Shown here piece after piece: positions 23,689 through 31,839 of a stretch of DNA of 63,709 bases. The first letter of the stretch is position 1; every line of letters starts with the position of its first letter. Under the pieces are notes generated by a model. It did no database searches. It saw nothing but the letters and a program-made list of their open reading frames with translations, and had not been told where the DNA came from. Made by a program: the position numbers and the translations under genes. The DNA lies in assembly GCF_004564235.1 (NCBI RefSeq), contig NZ_SOMN01000025.1:1-63709 (forward strand). The letters are read 5' to 3'. Source of the stretch: Cohnella luojiensis. Its GTDB lineage: Bacteria; Bacillota; Bacilli; Paenibacillales; Paenibacillaceae.

Positions 23689-25227
23689 ATGACAACCGAT
23701 CAAATCTCTCAGTTTGAGAAAAAGGTCATTATCCGCAACATCGAACGCGAAGATTTCGATAAAATCATCGAGCTGCAGACAATTTGCTTCCCGAACATGA
23801 GTCCATGGAAGAAGGACCAGTTGGAGAGCCATATCCGCTATTTTCCCGAAGGGCAAATCTGCGTGGAATCGGAAGGGGATATTATCGGTTCCTGTTCCAG
23901 CCTAATCGTGAATTTCGACGATTACTTGGAGCAGCACACCTATTCGGAAATTACGGACAAAGGCTACATTCGCAACCATAATCCCCGGGGCGGGAACTTG
24001 TATGGGATGGAGGTCATGGTGCACCCGGAATTCCGCCGCATGAAGATCGGCCGAAGGCTGTACGAGGCGCGGAAGAGACTGGCGGAGAAGCTTAATCTGA
24101 AGAGCATTATCGTTGGGGGACGCATCCCGGGGTATCACAACTATAGCGATAAAATGACGCCGAGAGAGTACGCGGAGGAAGTGCTGCAGCAGAACATCTA
24201 CGATCCGGTGCTTACTTTCCAGATGATGAACGGCTTCACTCTGAAACGGATCATCACCAACTATTTGTCCGACGATGCGGATTCCAAGAATTTTGCGGCT
24301 CTGTTAGAATGGAATAATATCGAATACAGGCCGAGCATCAACAAAACGCATTATAAAATGTCGTTCCCCGTCCGCATCTGCGTCGTCCAGTATATGATGA
24401 AGAAGATCGATTCCTTCGAGGAATTCGCCACGCAATGCGAGCATTACGTCGACGTGGCCTCGGACTACAAATCGGATTTCGCCGTCTTTCCCGAGAATTT
24501 CACGATGCAGCTGCTTTCCTTCTTGGATGAGCGCTCTCCGAGCTTGGCCGTCCGGAAGCTGACGACTTTTACGACCAACTATATGGAGCTGTTCTCGGAG
24601 CTTGCGGTCAAATACAACGTGAATATCGTGGGCGGCTCCCACTTCGTGGAGAACAATAACCGTATTTACAACGTCGCCCATCTGTTTCGCCGGGACGGCA
24701 CGATCGAGCAGCAATACAAGCTGCATATTTCACCGAACGAGCGCAAGTGGTGGGGCATTAACGGGGGCTCCGAGCTGGGCGTGTTCGAAACGGATTGCGG
24801 CAAAATATCGATCCAACTCAGCAGCGACATCGAGTACCCGGAATTGTCCCGGATCGTAGCGGAGGAGGGGGCTCAGATCATCTTCGTACCCTTCAACGCG
24901 GAGGATAGACAAACGTTCCTTCGGGTGAAGTACTGCGCGCAGGCGAGGGCGATCGAGAATCAAGTATTCATCGTCACCTCCGGAACGGTAGGAAACTTAA
25001 CCCACGTCGATAACGTGGACGTTCAGTACGCCCAGTCCGGCATCTATACGCCTGCGGATTTCTCGTTCCCGCGCGACGGCATCGCCGGGGAGTGCAGCGA
25101 GAACACGGAAACGGTCATCATGGCAGAGGTAGACATGGAGACGCTGGAGCGGTATCGTAAATCCAACGACGCCTTGTCGTTCAAGGACCGAAGAACCGAC
25201 ATTTATTCCTTGCAAATTCGCTCTTAA
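23689..25227 (+). CDS. YhcX-like GNAT-nitrilase fusion with altered catalytic Cys
   Basis: 512 residues. An N-terminal GNAT domain (about 12-200) contains NLYGMEVMVHPEFRRMKIG and RLYEARKRLAEKLNL, the acetyl-CoA site. A C-terminal carbon-nitrogen hydrolase domain (about 225-500) keeps Glu269 (VFPENF) and Lys344 (YKLHISPNE). The nucleophile position, Cys in active nitrilases (CYDIEFPE), is Ser378 in SSDIEYPE. The fold is otherwise complete, so amidase activity is probably lost or changed while the GNAT part may be active. It is followed 16 nt later by a free nitrilase with an intact triad, which suggests the pair works together. Confidence 0.88.
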   Translation: MTTDQISQFEKKVIIRNIEREDFDKIIELQTICFPNMSPWKKDQLESHIRYFPEGQICVESEGDIIGSCSSLIVNFDDYLEQHTYSEITDKGYIRNHNPRGGNLYGMEVMVHPEFRRMKIGRRLYEARKRLAEKLNLKSIIVGGRIPGYHNYSDKMTPREYAEEVLQQNIYDPVLTFQMMNGFTLKRIITNYLSDDADSKNFAALLEWNNIEYRPSINKTHYKMSFPVRICVVQYMMKKIDSFEEFATQCEHYVDVASDYKSDFAVFPENFTMQLLSFLDERSPSLAVRKLTTFTTNYMELFSELAVKYNVNIVGGSHFVENNNRIYNVAHLFRRDGTIEQQYKLHISPNERKWWGINGGSELGVFETDCGKISIQLSSDIEYPELSRIVAEEGAQIIFVPFNAEDRQTFLRVKYCAQARAIENQVFIVTSGTVGNLTHVDNVDVQYAQSGIYTPADFSFPRDGIAGECSENTETVIMAEVDMETLERYRKSNDALSFKDRRTDIYSLQIRS

Positions 25228-25243
25228 ACATACAGAGGTGCAT

Positions 25244-26125
25244 ATGAAAAAACTGATGATGGCCACCACCCAATACGGACTTACGGATATTCGAGCCGAG
25301 GAAGAGTTCTGGGATGGAATCGGATTAAAAGTACGAGAGGCTGCCGAGCGCGGTGCTTCGATGATCGTATTCCCCGAATACATGACCGCTCACTTGCTGA
25401 GCTTAGAGCCTTCGATGCTGCACGATGAAGCTTGTCATTATCTCGATCAATTGACGGAGGAATATACTCGCTTCTTCGGAGAGTTAAGCGCGGAATGGAA
25501 CATAGTCATTCAAGCGGGGACGCATATTTGCAAAGTAGACGACGGCGAATACGCAAACATGGCGTTTCTCTTCTTCCCGGACGGCCGGGTCGAAACGCAG
25601 AGCAAGGTGCATCTCACCCCGGAGGAGCAGATTCGCTGGCCTTTGGTCGCGGGCGACGACCTCAACGTATTCGAGACGGAATGGGGCAAGATGGCGATCT
25701 TGACCTGCTACGACATCGAGTTTCCCGAACTGGCGAGGGCCGCCGCGCTTCGCGGCGCGGAACTGATTCTATGTCCTTCTTATACCGACAGCGTCTATGG
25801 ATACCACCGCGTGCGGCATTGCTGCCAGGCGCGTTCCATCGAGAACCAGCTGTTTGTCGTTCTTAGCGGTCTCGTTGGCTCGTTATCCGAGGATCGTCCT
25901 CAGGTGGATACGGGGTATTGCCAAGCCGGAGTGTTCACGCCGTGCGACCTCCCGTTTGCGCCGGATGGCATATTGCAGATCGGGGAGGTTAACGAGGACA
26001 TGACGGTACTGGTCGAAATCGACTTCCACAGGCTCCGTGAGAATCGCGAACGCGGCTCTGTAGCGCCCTTCTATGACCGCCGACCGGATCTGTACGAGCA
26101 TGAGCATCGGAAGACTCTGCTTTAA
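25244..26125 (+). CDS. carbon-nitrogen hydrolase (nitrilase superfamily)
   Basis: About 293 residues. The catalytic triad is complete: Glu in IVFPEYMT, Lys in TQSKVHLTPEE and Cys in ILTCYDIEFPE (E47, K123, C157 counted from an in-frame GTG two codons upstream). It resembles the C-terminal domain of the preceding GNAT-nitrilase protein over its whole length, including the CQARSIENQ segment. AGAGG lies 5 nt before the ATG at 25244. It shares an operon with the fusion gene and ends at a terminator at 26135. It likely hydrolyses an amide of a small molecule; the substrate is unknown. Confidence 0.88.
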   Translation: MKKLMMATTQYGLTDIRAEEEFWDGIGLKVREAAERGASMIVFPEYMTAHLLSLEPSMLHDEACHYLDQLTEEYTRFFGELSAEWNIVIQAGTHICKVDDGEYANMAFLFFPDGRVETQSKVHLTPEEQIRWPLVAGDDLNVFETEWGKMAILTCYDIEFPELARAAALRGAELILCPSYTDSVYGYHRVRHCCQARSIENQLFVVLSGLVGSLSEDRPQVDTGYCQAGVFTPCDLPFAPDGILQIGEVNEDMTVLVEIDFHRLRENRERGSVAPFYDRRPDLYEHEHRKTLL

Positions 26126-26134
26126 GACGGTTTC

Positions 26135-26182
26135 AAGCCGTTTGACCCCTCCTAAGGGATGGATGGGACAAACGGCTTTTAG
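26135..26182 (+). terminator. rho-independent terminator
   Basis: AAGCCGTTTG and CAAACGGCTT pair over 10 bp around a 24-nt loop, followed by TTAGTTT. Confidence 0.8.
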
Positions 26183-26284
26183 TTTGAGGGAAGCGTTACT
26201 ACTTAGGTCTCCTTGAATCCCCACGGAGAAGAAGTTATCCCGCTTGCTCAGGTGAGGGACGGGGGATGAGGCCCCTACACTGAT

Positions 26285-26471
26285 CTAAGTGTAAAAATGG
26301 CAGTAAGAAATGACGAGAAACCCGTCACGGTAAGTCTAAGTGGAAAATGTGCATCTAGATTAGCCACGGCGACCGAGATACGGAATTTTACGTCGAAATA
26401 ACTGCACTTTATGCAACTAATCATATTTATCGGCACAAACTCGGGAAACTAAGTGTACTTTTTCCACTTAG
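26285..26471. repeat. three copies of a 23-bp CTAAGTG element
   Basis: Units at 26285-26307, 26336-26358 and 26449-26471 begin CTAAGTG and end TAAG or CTAG; the third is a hairpin CTAAGTG/CACTTAG. Between them TGACG/CGTCA forms another small hairpin. They lie in the 517-bp gap between the nitrilase operon and the DUF6509 gene; no gene is visible in that gap. Confidence 0.6.
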
Positions 26472-26641
26472 ATTTCAGCTTACTGAACGTAGACTACTTT
26501 CACCCGCCGCCCGCTGCGACGATGACAGCCATCGAGCCACCCCGCCAAAAGCGATAAGCCAACGCCAACAAGGCTCCTCGTCGCCGCCGCGGGTTCCGTG
26601 TATAATGGGTTCATGGATGCGGAACAGGAAGGATTGAGAAT

Positions 26642-26941
26642 ATGCTTACGATTACCGAATACAGCGTGGAGCTGGTTAAGGATCCTTTTCAAATCCTGTC
26701 GGGGAAGCGATACGAGTTTCTGCTCGACTTGGATCTCGAGGAGGACGATGAACTATACTCCGCTAACGGAATTGCCATCAAGGCAGTTTACAAAGTAGAC
26801 GCGGAGCAACAAGGCAGCATCGTGAACTACGATCTCATCGAGAAGTCGACCGGCAAATATCTCGACCTCGACATGGAGGCCGAAGAGGAAGCGGCGCTGG
26901 CCGCGTTCTGCCAAGAGCATTACTCCGAAGCCGAAGAATAA
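26642..26941 (+). CDS. DUF6509-like small protein
   Basis: 99 residues, acidic, no membrane helix or signal peptide. It begins MLTITEYSVELVKDPFQILS and contains GKRYEFLLDLDLEEDDELY, a pattern I associate with the uncharacterised DUF6509 family of Bacillales. The C-terminus is very Glu-rich (EAEEEAALAAF). AGGAAGG lies 8-12 nt before the ATG. The gene stands alone between repeats and a large palindrome. Function is unknown. Confidence 0.68.
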   Translation: MLTITEYSVELVKDPFQILSGKRYEFLLDLDLEEDDELYSANGIAIKAVYKVDAEQQGSIVNYDLIEKSTGKYLDLDMEAEEEAALAAFCQEHYSEAEE

Positions 26942-26964
26942 CACGAGCTTATCCGCTCAATAGA

Positions 26965-26999
26965 AGAAGAACCTCGGGCTCGTCGCTCGAGGTTCTTCT
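26965..26999 (+). terminator. long hairpin after the DUF6509 gene
   Basis: AGAAGAACCTCG and CGAGGTTCTTCT form a perfect 12-bp stem with an 11-nt loop. No T-tract follows beyond the stem itself, so termination is likely but not certain. Confidence 0.6.
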
Positions 27000-27055
27000 A
27001 GTCACGGTGAATTCAAACGTATTCCGTAAATTATTAAGAAAATAGCATGCATACG

Positions 27056-27076
27056 CGAACGTTTGTTTGGTATAAT
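27056..27076 (+). promoter_or_regulatory. candidate LexA-like box and -10 upstream of the BmrCD-type exporter
   Basis: CGAACGTTTGTTTG (27056-27069) matches the Bacillus LexA box with one internal mismatch and is followed by TATAAT at 27071. It lies 135 bp before the exporter start, leaving a leader long enough for further control. Confidence 0.45.
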
Positions 27077-27210
27077 GAACAAATCCCCTGCTCTCAATCG
27101 GTGGGACCACGATAATAGATGTTACTTTTTAACGTAGACGCGGTTCGAATGGAATTGTAAAATCAGGTAGTAACGATTGAAATTGGAAAAAAGGAACAGA
27201 GGTGAGCGTC

Positions 27211-28953
27211 ATGTCTTTCGTGCTTCGATTGAAGTGGTTTTTCAAGGAACGATGGGGGAGTTATGCAGTCGCGATCTGCCTAATGACCGCAGTTAGTTTG
27301 TTATCCATGATCCCGCCGCAACTCATCGGGAAGACGATCGATCAAATTAAGGATGGAACGTTAACGTCCTCGGGATTAAACCAATCCGTTTTTCTGCTCG
27401 TCGGTTTGGCTTTGATCATGTACCTCATGGTCTACATATGGATTACGACCCTGTTCGGTAATTCCATTCTCATCGAGATGGTTCTCAGGTCTAGGCTGCT
27501 TAAGCATCTCACGAAAATGACGCCGGCTTTCTTCCAGCGCAACAGCACGGGTCAATTGATGGCTCTGGCCACCAACGACGTACTAGCGATTGGACAGACG
27601 GCTGGATATGGCGTCATGACGCTGGTTAATACTTTGGTAGGCGCCTCGGTCGTCATCGTGATGATGTCCACCTTCATCAGCGTGAAGCTGATGCTTGCCG
27701 CCTTGGTGCCGTTACCGCTCCTTGTACTGGTCATCAGTAAGCTCGGCAACCAGGTGCGGGTCCGCTTTATGGCTGCGCAGGAATCCTTCGGCCGCATGAA
27801 CGATCACGTACTGGAGTCCATCTCCGGCATACGCGTCATTCGTTCCTATGTGCAGGAAAACCATGATCTTCGGGCTTTCGATCGGATGACGACGGACGTA
27901 ATGAATAAGAATAAACGGGTATCCGTGGTGAATGCGTTATTCCAGCCTCTGATCTCGATCATCGTTGGGATCAGCTATTGCATCGGAATCGGATATGGTT
28001 CTTACTTGGTATTCCATGACGAGATATCTCTCGGTCAGCTTGTTTCCTTCAACATCTATCTTGGGATGCTGATCTGGCCCATGATTTCATTCGGCGAATT
28101 CATCAACGTCCTGCAGCGGGGAAGCGCTTCGGCCGACCGGTTGCAGACCGTCCAGGCCGAGCAAGCGGATCTGAAGGATTCGCCAGACCCCGTGCATATC
28201 GAAGTCCCGACCTCGATAGAGATGAAGGGACTAACGTTTACCTATCCGACAGCGAATCAACCTAGCTTAATTAACGTTTCGTTCCGGATGAGTCAAGGGG
28301 AGACGCTTGGCATCGTCGGAAAGACCGGCAGCGGGAAAAGTACGCTTCTGAAGCAACTGCTTCGACAATATCCGGTCGACCGGGAGAAGCTCTTCCTCTC
28401 TCATGTTCCCGTTGAAGACATAGCCATAGACCAGATGAAACGTTGGGTGGCTTACGTTCCGCAGGAACATCTGCTGCTATCGAAGTCCATCCGCGATAAT
28501 ATCGCGCTAGGCAAGCCGGGGGCGTCTCCGGAAGAGATAGCGCGCGCGATCGAGATGGCATCCTTCACGCAGGATATCGCCCAGATGCCGGAAGGACTGG
28601 ATACGATAGTCGGGGAGAACGGCGTTATGCTGTCCGGAGGACAGAAGCAGAGGTTAGCTATTGCTCGCGCATTGTTGTTGGACTCGGAAATCCTGCTCTT
28701 GGACGATTCCTTGTCCGCCGTTGACGCCAGAACCGAGAGCCGGATCATTCATCAGATCAGGCAAGAGCGTACCGGCAAGACGACATTGATCACGACTCAC
28801 CGGTTGTCCGCGGTCAGCCATGCCAACTGGATTCTCGTGCTCGAAGGTGGCCGGATCAGGGAAGAGGGAACGCATGAGCAGTTGATGCAGCTCGGAGGCT
28901 GGTACAAGGAGCAGTGGGAGCGCCAGCAAATGGAAGCAAGTCTAGAGGAATAA
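27211..28953 (+). CDS. ABC exporter half-transporter, BmrC/YheI-like
   Basis: 580 residues: a six-helix ABC exporter membrane domain (about 15-310) and an ATPase domain (about 335-575). Walker A is GKTGSGKST, the signature is MLSGGQKQR and Walker B is ILLLDDSLSAVD. Walker B ends in Asp instead of the catalytic Glu (LLLDD, not LLLDE), the pattern of the degenerate site in heterodimeric exporters such as BmrC/BmrD. The ATG at 27211 has GAGGTGA upstream; a GTG at 27202 lies within that RBS. The partner gene follows after 34 nt. Multidrug export is the likely role. Confidence 0.9.
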   Translation: MSFVLRLKWFFKERWGSYAVAICLMTAVSLLSMIPPQLIGKTIDQIKDGTLTSSGLNQSVFLLVGLALIMYLMVYIWITTLFGNSILIEMVLRSRLLKHLTKMTPAFFQRNSTGQLMALATNDVLAIGQTAGYGVMTLVNTLVGASVVIVMMSTFISVKLMLAALVPLPLLVLVISKLGNQVRVRFMAAQESFGRMNDHVLESISGIRVIRSYVQENHDLRAFDRMTTDVMNKNKRVSVVNALFQPLISIIVGISYCIGIGYGSYLVFHDEISLGQLVSFNIYLGMLIWPMISFGEFINVLQRGSASADRLQTVQAEQADLKDSPDPVHIEVPTSIEMKGLTFTYPTANQPSLINVSFRMSQGETLGIVGKTGSGKSTLLKQLLRQYPVDREKLFLSHVPVEDIAIDQMKRWVAYVPQEHLLLSKSIRDNIALGKPGASPEEIARAIEMASFTQDIAQMPEGLDTIVGENGVMLSGGQKQRLAIARALLLDSEILLLDDSLSAVDARTESRIIHQIRQERTGKTTLITTHRLSAVSHANWILVLEGGRIREEGTHEQLMQLGGWYKEQWERQQMEASLEE

Positions 28954-28987
28954 TATCGATTAAGCCCACCCGAAGAAGGAGGCCCTT

Positions 28988-30745
28988 ATGAATCCCACGC
29001 GATCAACGTCGAGCAGGCTGTTTTCCTACGCCCTCGTCTACAAATACCGGATTATAGGCGCGATCGCGATACTGTGCTGCGCGGTAGGCGCCGAGCTTGG
29101 CGGACCCTATATCATTAAGACGATCATCGATCAGCATCTCTCGAATCCAACCAACGAAATAGAACCCGTGCTTGGGTTGCTTGCCCTCTTTATCGGATTG
29201 CTCTTACTGGCAGGCTTCAGTAACTTTACGCAATCTTACATTCTGCAATCGACGGCGTTAAGAATTATCAAGAACATGCGAATGGATCTCATGCGGCATA
29301 TCCAGCGCATACCGCTCCGTTACTTCGACAACACGCCGATCGGGCAGGTCGTTTCGCGAATCGCCAACGACACCGAAGCGATCCGCGATTTGTTCATGAG
29401 CTTCATGGCCACCTTCGTCGTGAGCTTCATTCAATTGATCGGTATTTTCACGGCGTTATTTATCCTGGATGCGCAGTTGGCCTTGTACACCTTGATGCTT
29501 CCGCCATTATTCGCGATTATCATGTACGTCCACCTGAAATATTCGAAGAAATACATTACAATCATGCGCGCCCGGTTAAGCGACATGAACGCCATGATTA
29601 ACGAATCGATCGCCGTCATGCCGATCATTCAAGCGTTTCGCCGGGAGAAGCACATGCTGGAAGAGTTCGAAGTCCTTAACAACGACCGGTACGTGAACCA
29701 AGTCAAGCAATTCCGGGTGTTCTCCCTATCCTCCCGTAATATCGTGGGAACGATCGGAAGCCTGGTCACGGCATTCGTCATCTGGTATTTCGGTAAAGCT
29801 TCGCTAGTAGAAGCCACGCTTTCGTTCGGGGTGTTCTACGCGTTTATCGATTACTTGGGCCGCGTGTTTCATCCGATTATCGGAATTTTCGACCAGCTTA
29901 CCAATGCCCAGAGAGCGTTCGTCTCCGCGGATAAAGTATTCGCGATTCTGGACATGGAAGGCAAGGACGTGGAAGACGCCGGACAAATCAGCCGACCGCA
30001 GGGCGTAGTGAAATTCGATGACGTTACGTTCGCCTACAATGAAGGGGATAATGTTCTTAAAGGCATTTCCTTCGAGGCGCGCAAAGGCGAGACGGTGGCG
30101 TTAGTCGGCCATACGGGCTCCGGGAAGAGCTCGATCATCAACTTGCTGCTCGGCTTCTATGAACCGGGCGAAGGCAAGATCACCATCGACGGAACCGATA
30201 TTCGCTCCTTCTCGAAGCAGACTTTACGCAAGCATATGGGCATCGTATTGCAGGATCCGTATCTGTTCGCAGGAGACATCAAGTTCAACGTAAGCCTGTA
30301 CAATGAGGAGATCACGATAGACCGGGTGAAAAAAGCGCTGGCGGACGTCGGTGCGGCATCCTTCATCGAACAGCTTACTCACGGCTACGACGAGCAGGTG
30401 GTGGAACGGGGCAGCACGCTTTCCTCGGGCCAACGGCAGCTCATTTCCTTCGCTAGGGCGCTAGCATTCGACCCGTCCATCCTCATTCTCGACGAGGCGA
30501 CCGCCAGCATCGATAGCGAGACGGAAGGCTTGATCCAGCGAGCGCTCAAGGTCGTGAGCGAAGGCCGGACGACGCTTATCATCGCGCATCGGTTGTCCAC
30601 GATCCGAGACGCGAATCAAATTCTCGTGCTGCATCGCGGAGAGATCGTCGAACGCGGCAATCACGATCAGCTCATGGCACTCGGCGGCCGTTACTACAAG
30701 ATGTACCAGCTGCAAAAAGGAGAAAAAGCTTCTTTGCCGGTTTAG
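28988..30745 (+). CDS. ABC exporter half-transporter, BmrD/YheH-like
   Basis: 585 residues with a membrane domain (about 15-320) and an ATPase domain (about 345-580). Walker A is GHTGSGKSS, Q-loop LQDPYLFAGD, signature TLSSGQRQ and Walker B ILILDEATASID with the catalytic Glu. It thus supplies the active Walker B Glu that its partner lacks, as expected for a heterodimer. AGAAGGAGG lies 8 nt before the ATG. The terminator at 30729-30762 starts inside its last codons. In B. subtilis the bmrCD pair is controlled through a leader peptide; I could not identify one here. Confidence 0.9.
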   Translation: MNPTRSTSSRLFSYALVYKYRIIGAIAILCCAVGAELGGPYIIKTIIDQHLSNPTNEIEPVLGLLALFIGLLLLAGFSNFTQSYILQSTALRIIKNMRMDLMRHIQRIPLRYFDNTPIGQVVSRIANDTEAIRDLFMSFMATFVVSFIQLIGIFTALFILDAQLALYTLMLPPLFAIIMYVHLKYSKKYITIMRARLSDMNAMINESIAVMPIIQAFRREKHMLEEFEVLNNDRYVNQVKQFRVFSLSSRNIVGTIGSLVTAFVIWYFGKASLVEATLSFGVFYAFIDYLGRVFHPIIGIFDQLTNAQRAFVSADKVFAILDMEGKDVEDAGQISRPQGVVKFDDVTFAYNEGDNVLKGISFEARKGETVALVGHTGSGKSSIINLLLGFYEPGEGKITIDGTDIRSFSKQTLRKHMGIVLQDPYLFAGDIKFNVSLYNEEITIDRVKKALADVGAASFIEQLTHGYDEQVVERGSTLSSGQRQLISFARALAFDPSILILDEATASIDSETEGLIQRALKVVSEGRTTLIIAHRLSTIRDANQILVLHRGEIVERGNHDQLMALGGRYYKMYQLQKGEKASLPV

Positions 30746-30762
30746 GCGAAGAAGTTTTTTTT
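30729..30762 (+). terminator. rho-independent terminator overlapping the stop codon
   Basis: CTTCTTTGCC pairs with GGCGAAGAAG (one G-U) and is followed by eight T; the stem begins before the TAG at 30743-30745. Confidence 0.88.
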
Positions 30763-30763
30763 A

Positions 30764-30956
30764 GCCGAAACGGTCATTTTGGCCACCTCACACGTTCACT
30801 GTGCCAATATCGCATTTGATACTGTCATTTTGACCGTCTTGACGCCCAAACTAGGCATCGATGTTTCAATTTGCACGCCGAAACGGTCATTTTGACCACC
30901 TCACACGTTCACTCAGCCAATATCGCATTTGAGACGGTCATTTTGACCGTCTGGAC
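30764..30956. repeat. two 80-bp direct repeats with an internal palindrome
   Basis: Copies at 30764-30843 and 30877-30956 are nearly identical and are separated by 33 bp. Each starts GCCGAAACGGTCATTTTG and ends with a CGGTCATTTTGACCG-type palindrome (GACGGTCATTTTGACCGTC is complete in copy 2). A diverged piece, CTGTCATATTGACCGTC, appears at 40758. The 289-bp gap between the exporter and LysE genes holds nothing else recognisable. Confidence 0.9.
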
Positions 30957-31033
30957 TATGAAACGTTCATCCTGCGTTGAAGCCATGCCTATGATTGTAC
31001 GTCTGTGTTTCCAAAGGTTTCTCCCTGAGCCCG

Positions 31034-31678
31034 TTAATCCAGAATATCCGTCAGTCCGCCGTAAAATACTTTAATGGCGAAGTAGAGGAACAGCAGTGCG
31101 GACAAGAATGAGAGTACCTTGACCATCGATTTCTTGAAGAAAGCACCGGACAAGCTGCTCATCCAGGCAACGGTGAACGACCAGGCCAATCCGGCAACGA
31201 AAAATCCGGCGATAAAGTACGCTAAACCCCCTTGTTCCTTGATGTTCGAGCCTGCGATGATGGGGCCGGCAACGAAGGCGAACCAAGCGATGACCGTTGG
31301 CGAAGCCATGGCCAAACCCACCCCCGCTACCCAGTCGCGGAATAGAGGGCGCTCCACGACGACGGTTTGGTCCGTATCCAGACTTTTCGCGCGCCACGTC
31401 TCCCTAAGCATCTTGTAAGTAAGGTAGAACAGCACGACGGAGCCTACGATCCACATGATCCATTTTACGACCGCGTATTCGAAAATAACGCTAACCCCGA
31501 GCAGAGCGAGCGAGAGATAGAACAAATCCCCGAAACAAGACCCGAATCCGATCATGAAGGAGGGCTTGAAGCCTCGTTCCATTCCGGTTTTCATAATGGC
31601 GACGTTCACCATTCCAAGGTCGAAGCAAAGCGATAAAGAAAACAAAAATCCTTCCAAAAAAGCGAGTACGGCGAACAT
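31034..31678 (-). CDS. LysE-family amino acid/metabolite exporter
   Basis: About 214 residues with six predicted helices and the LysE/RhtB pattern: an N-terminal helix FLEGFLFSLSLCFDLGMVN, the GFGSCFGDLFYLSLALLG segment near residues 44-61 and a C-terminal FAIKVFYGG. Exporters of this family remove excess amino acids or related compounds. AGAGGG lies 6 nt before the ATG at 31678; an ATG at 31684 touches the RBS. It is divergent from the alcohol dehydrogenase gene. Confidence 0.85.
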   Translation of the reverse strand: MFAVLAFLEGFLFSLSLCFDLGMVNVAIMKTGMERGFKPSFMIGFGSCFGDLFYLSLALLGVSVIFEYAVVKWIMWIVGSVVLFYLTYKMLRETWRAKSLDTDQTVVVERPLFRDWVAGVGLAMASPTVIAWFAFVAGPIIAGSNIKEQGGLAYFIAGFFVAGLAWSFTVAWMSSLSGAFFKKSMVKVLSFLSALLFLYFAIKVFYGGLTDILD

Positions 31679-31839
31679 CTGCATCCCTCTGGCACGTTTT
31701 ATCGACTATTGTAACTGAATTTCCCTTGTTACCGCACCCCTTTTTTTCTGAAAACTCACCCGAATGTGCTAGTCCTCCCCGAGAATGGTACACTAAGGAT
31801 CAGAACGTAAACTTATTGTGCCTAGGAGGGAATAAGAGC

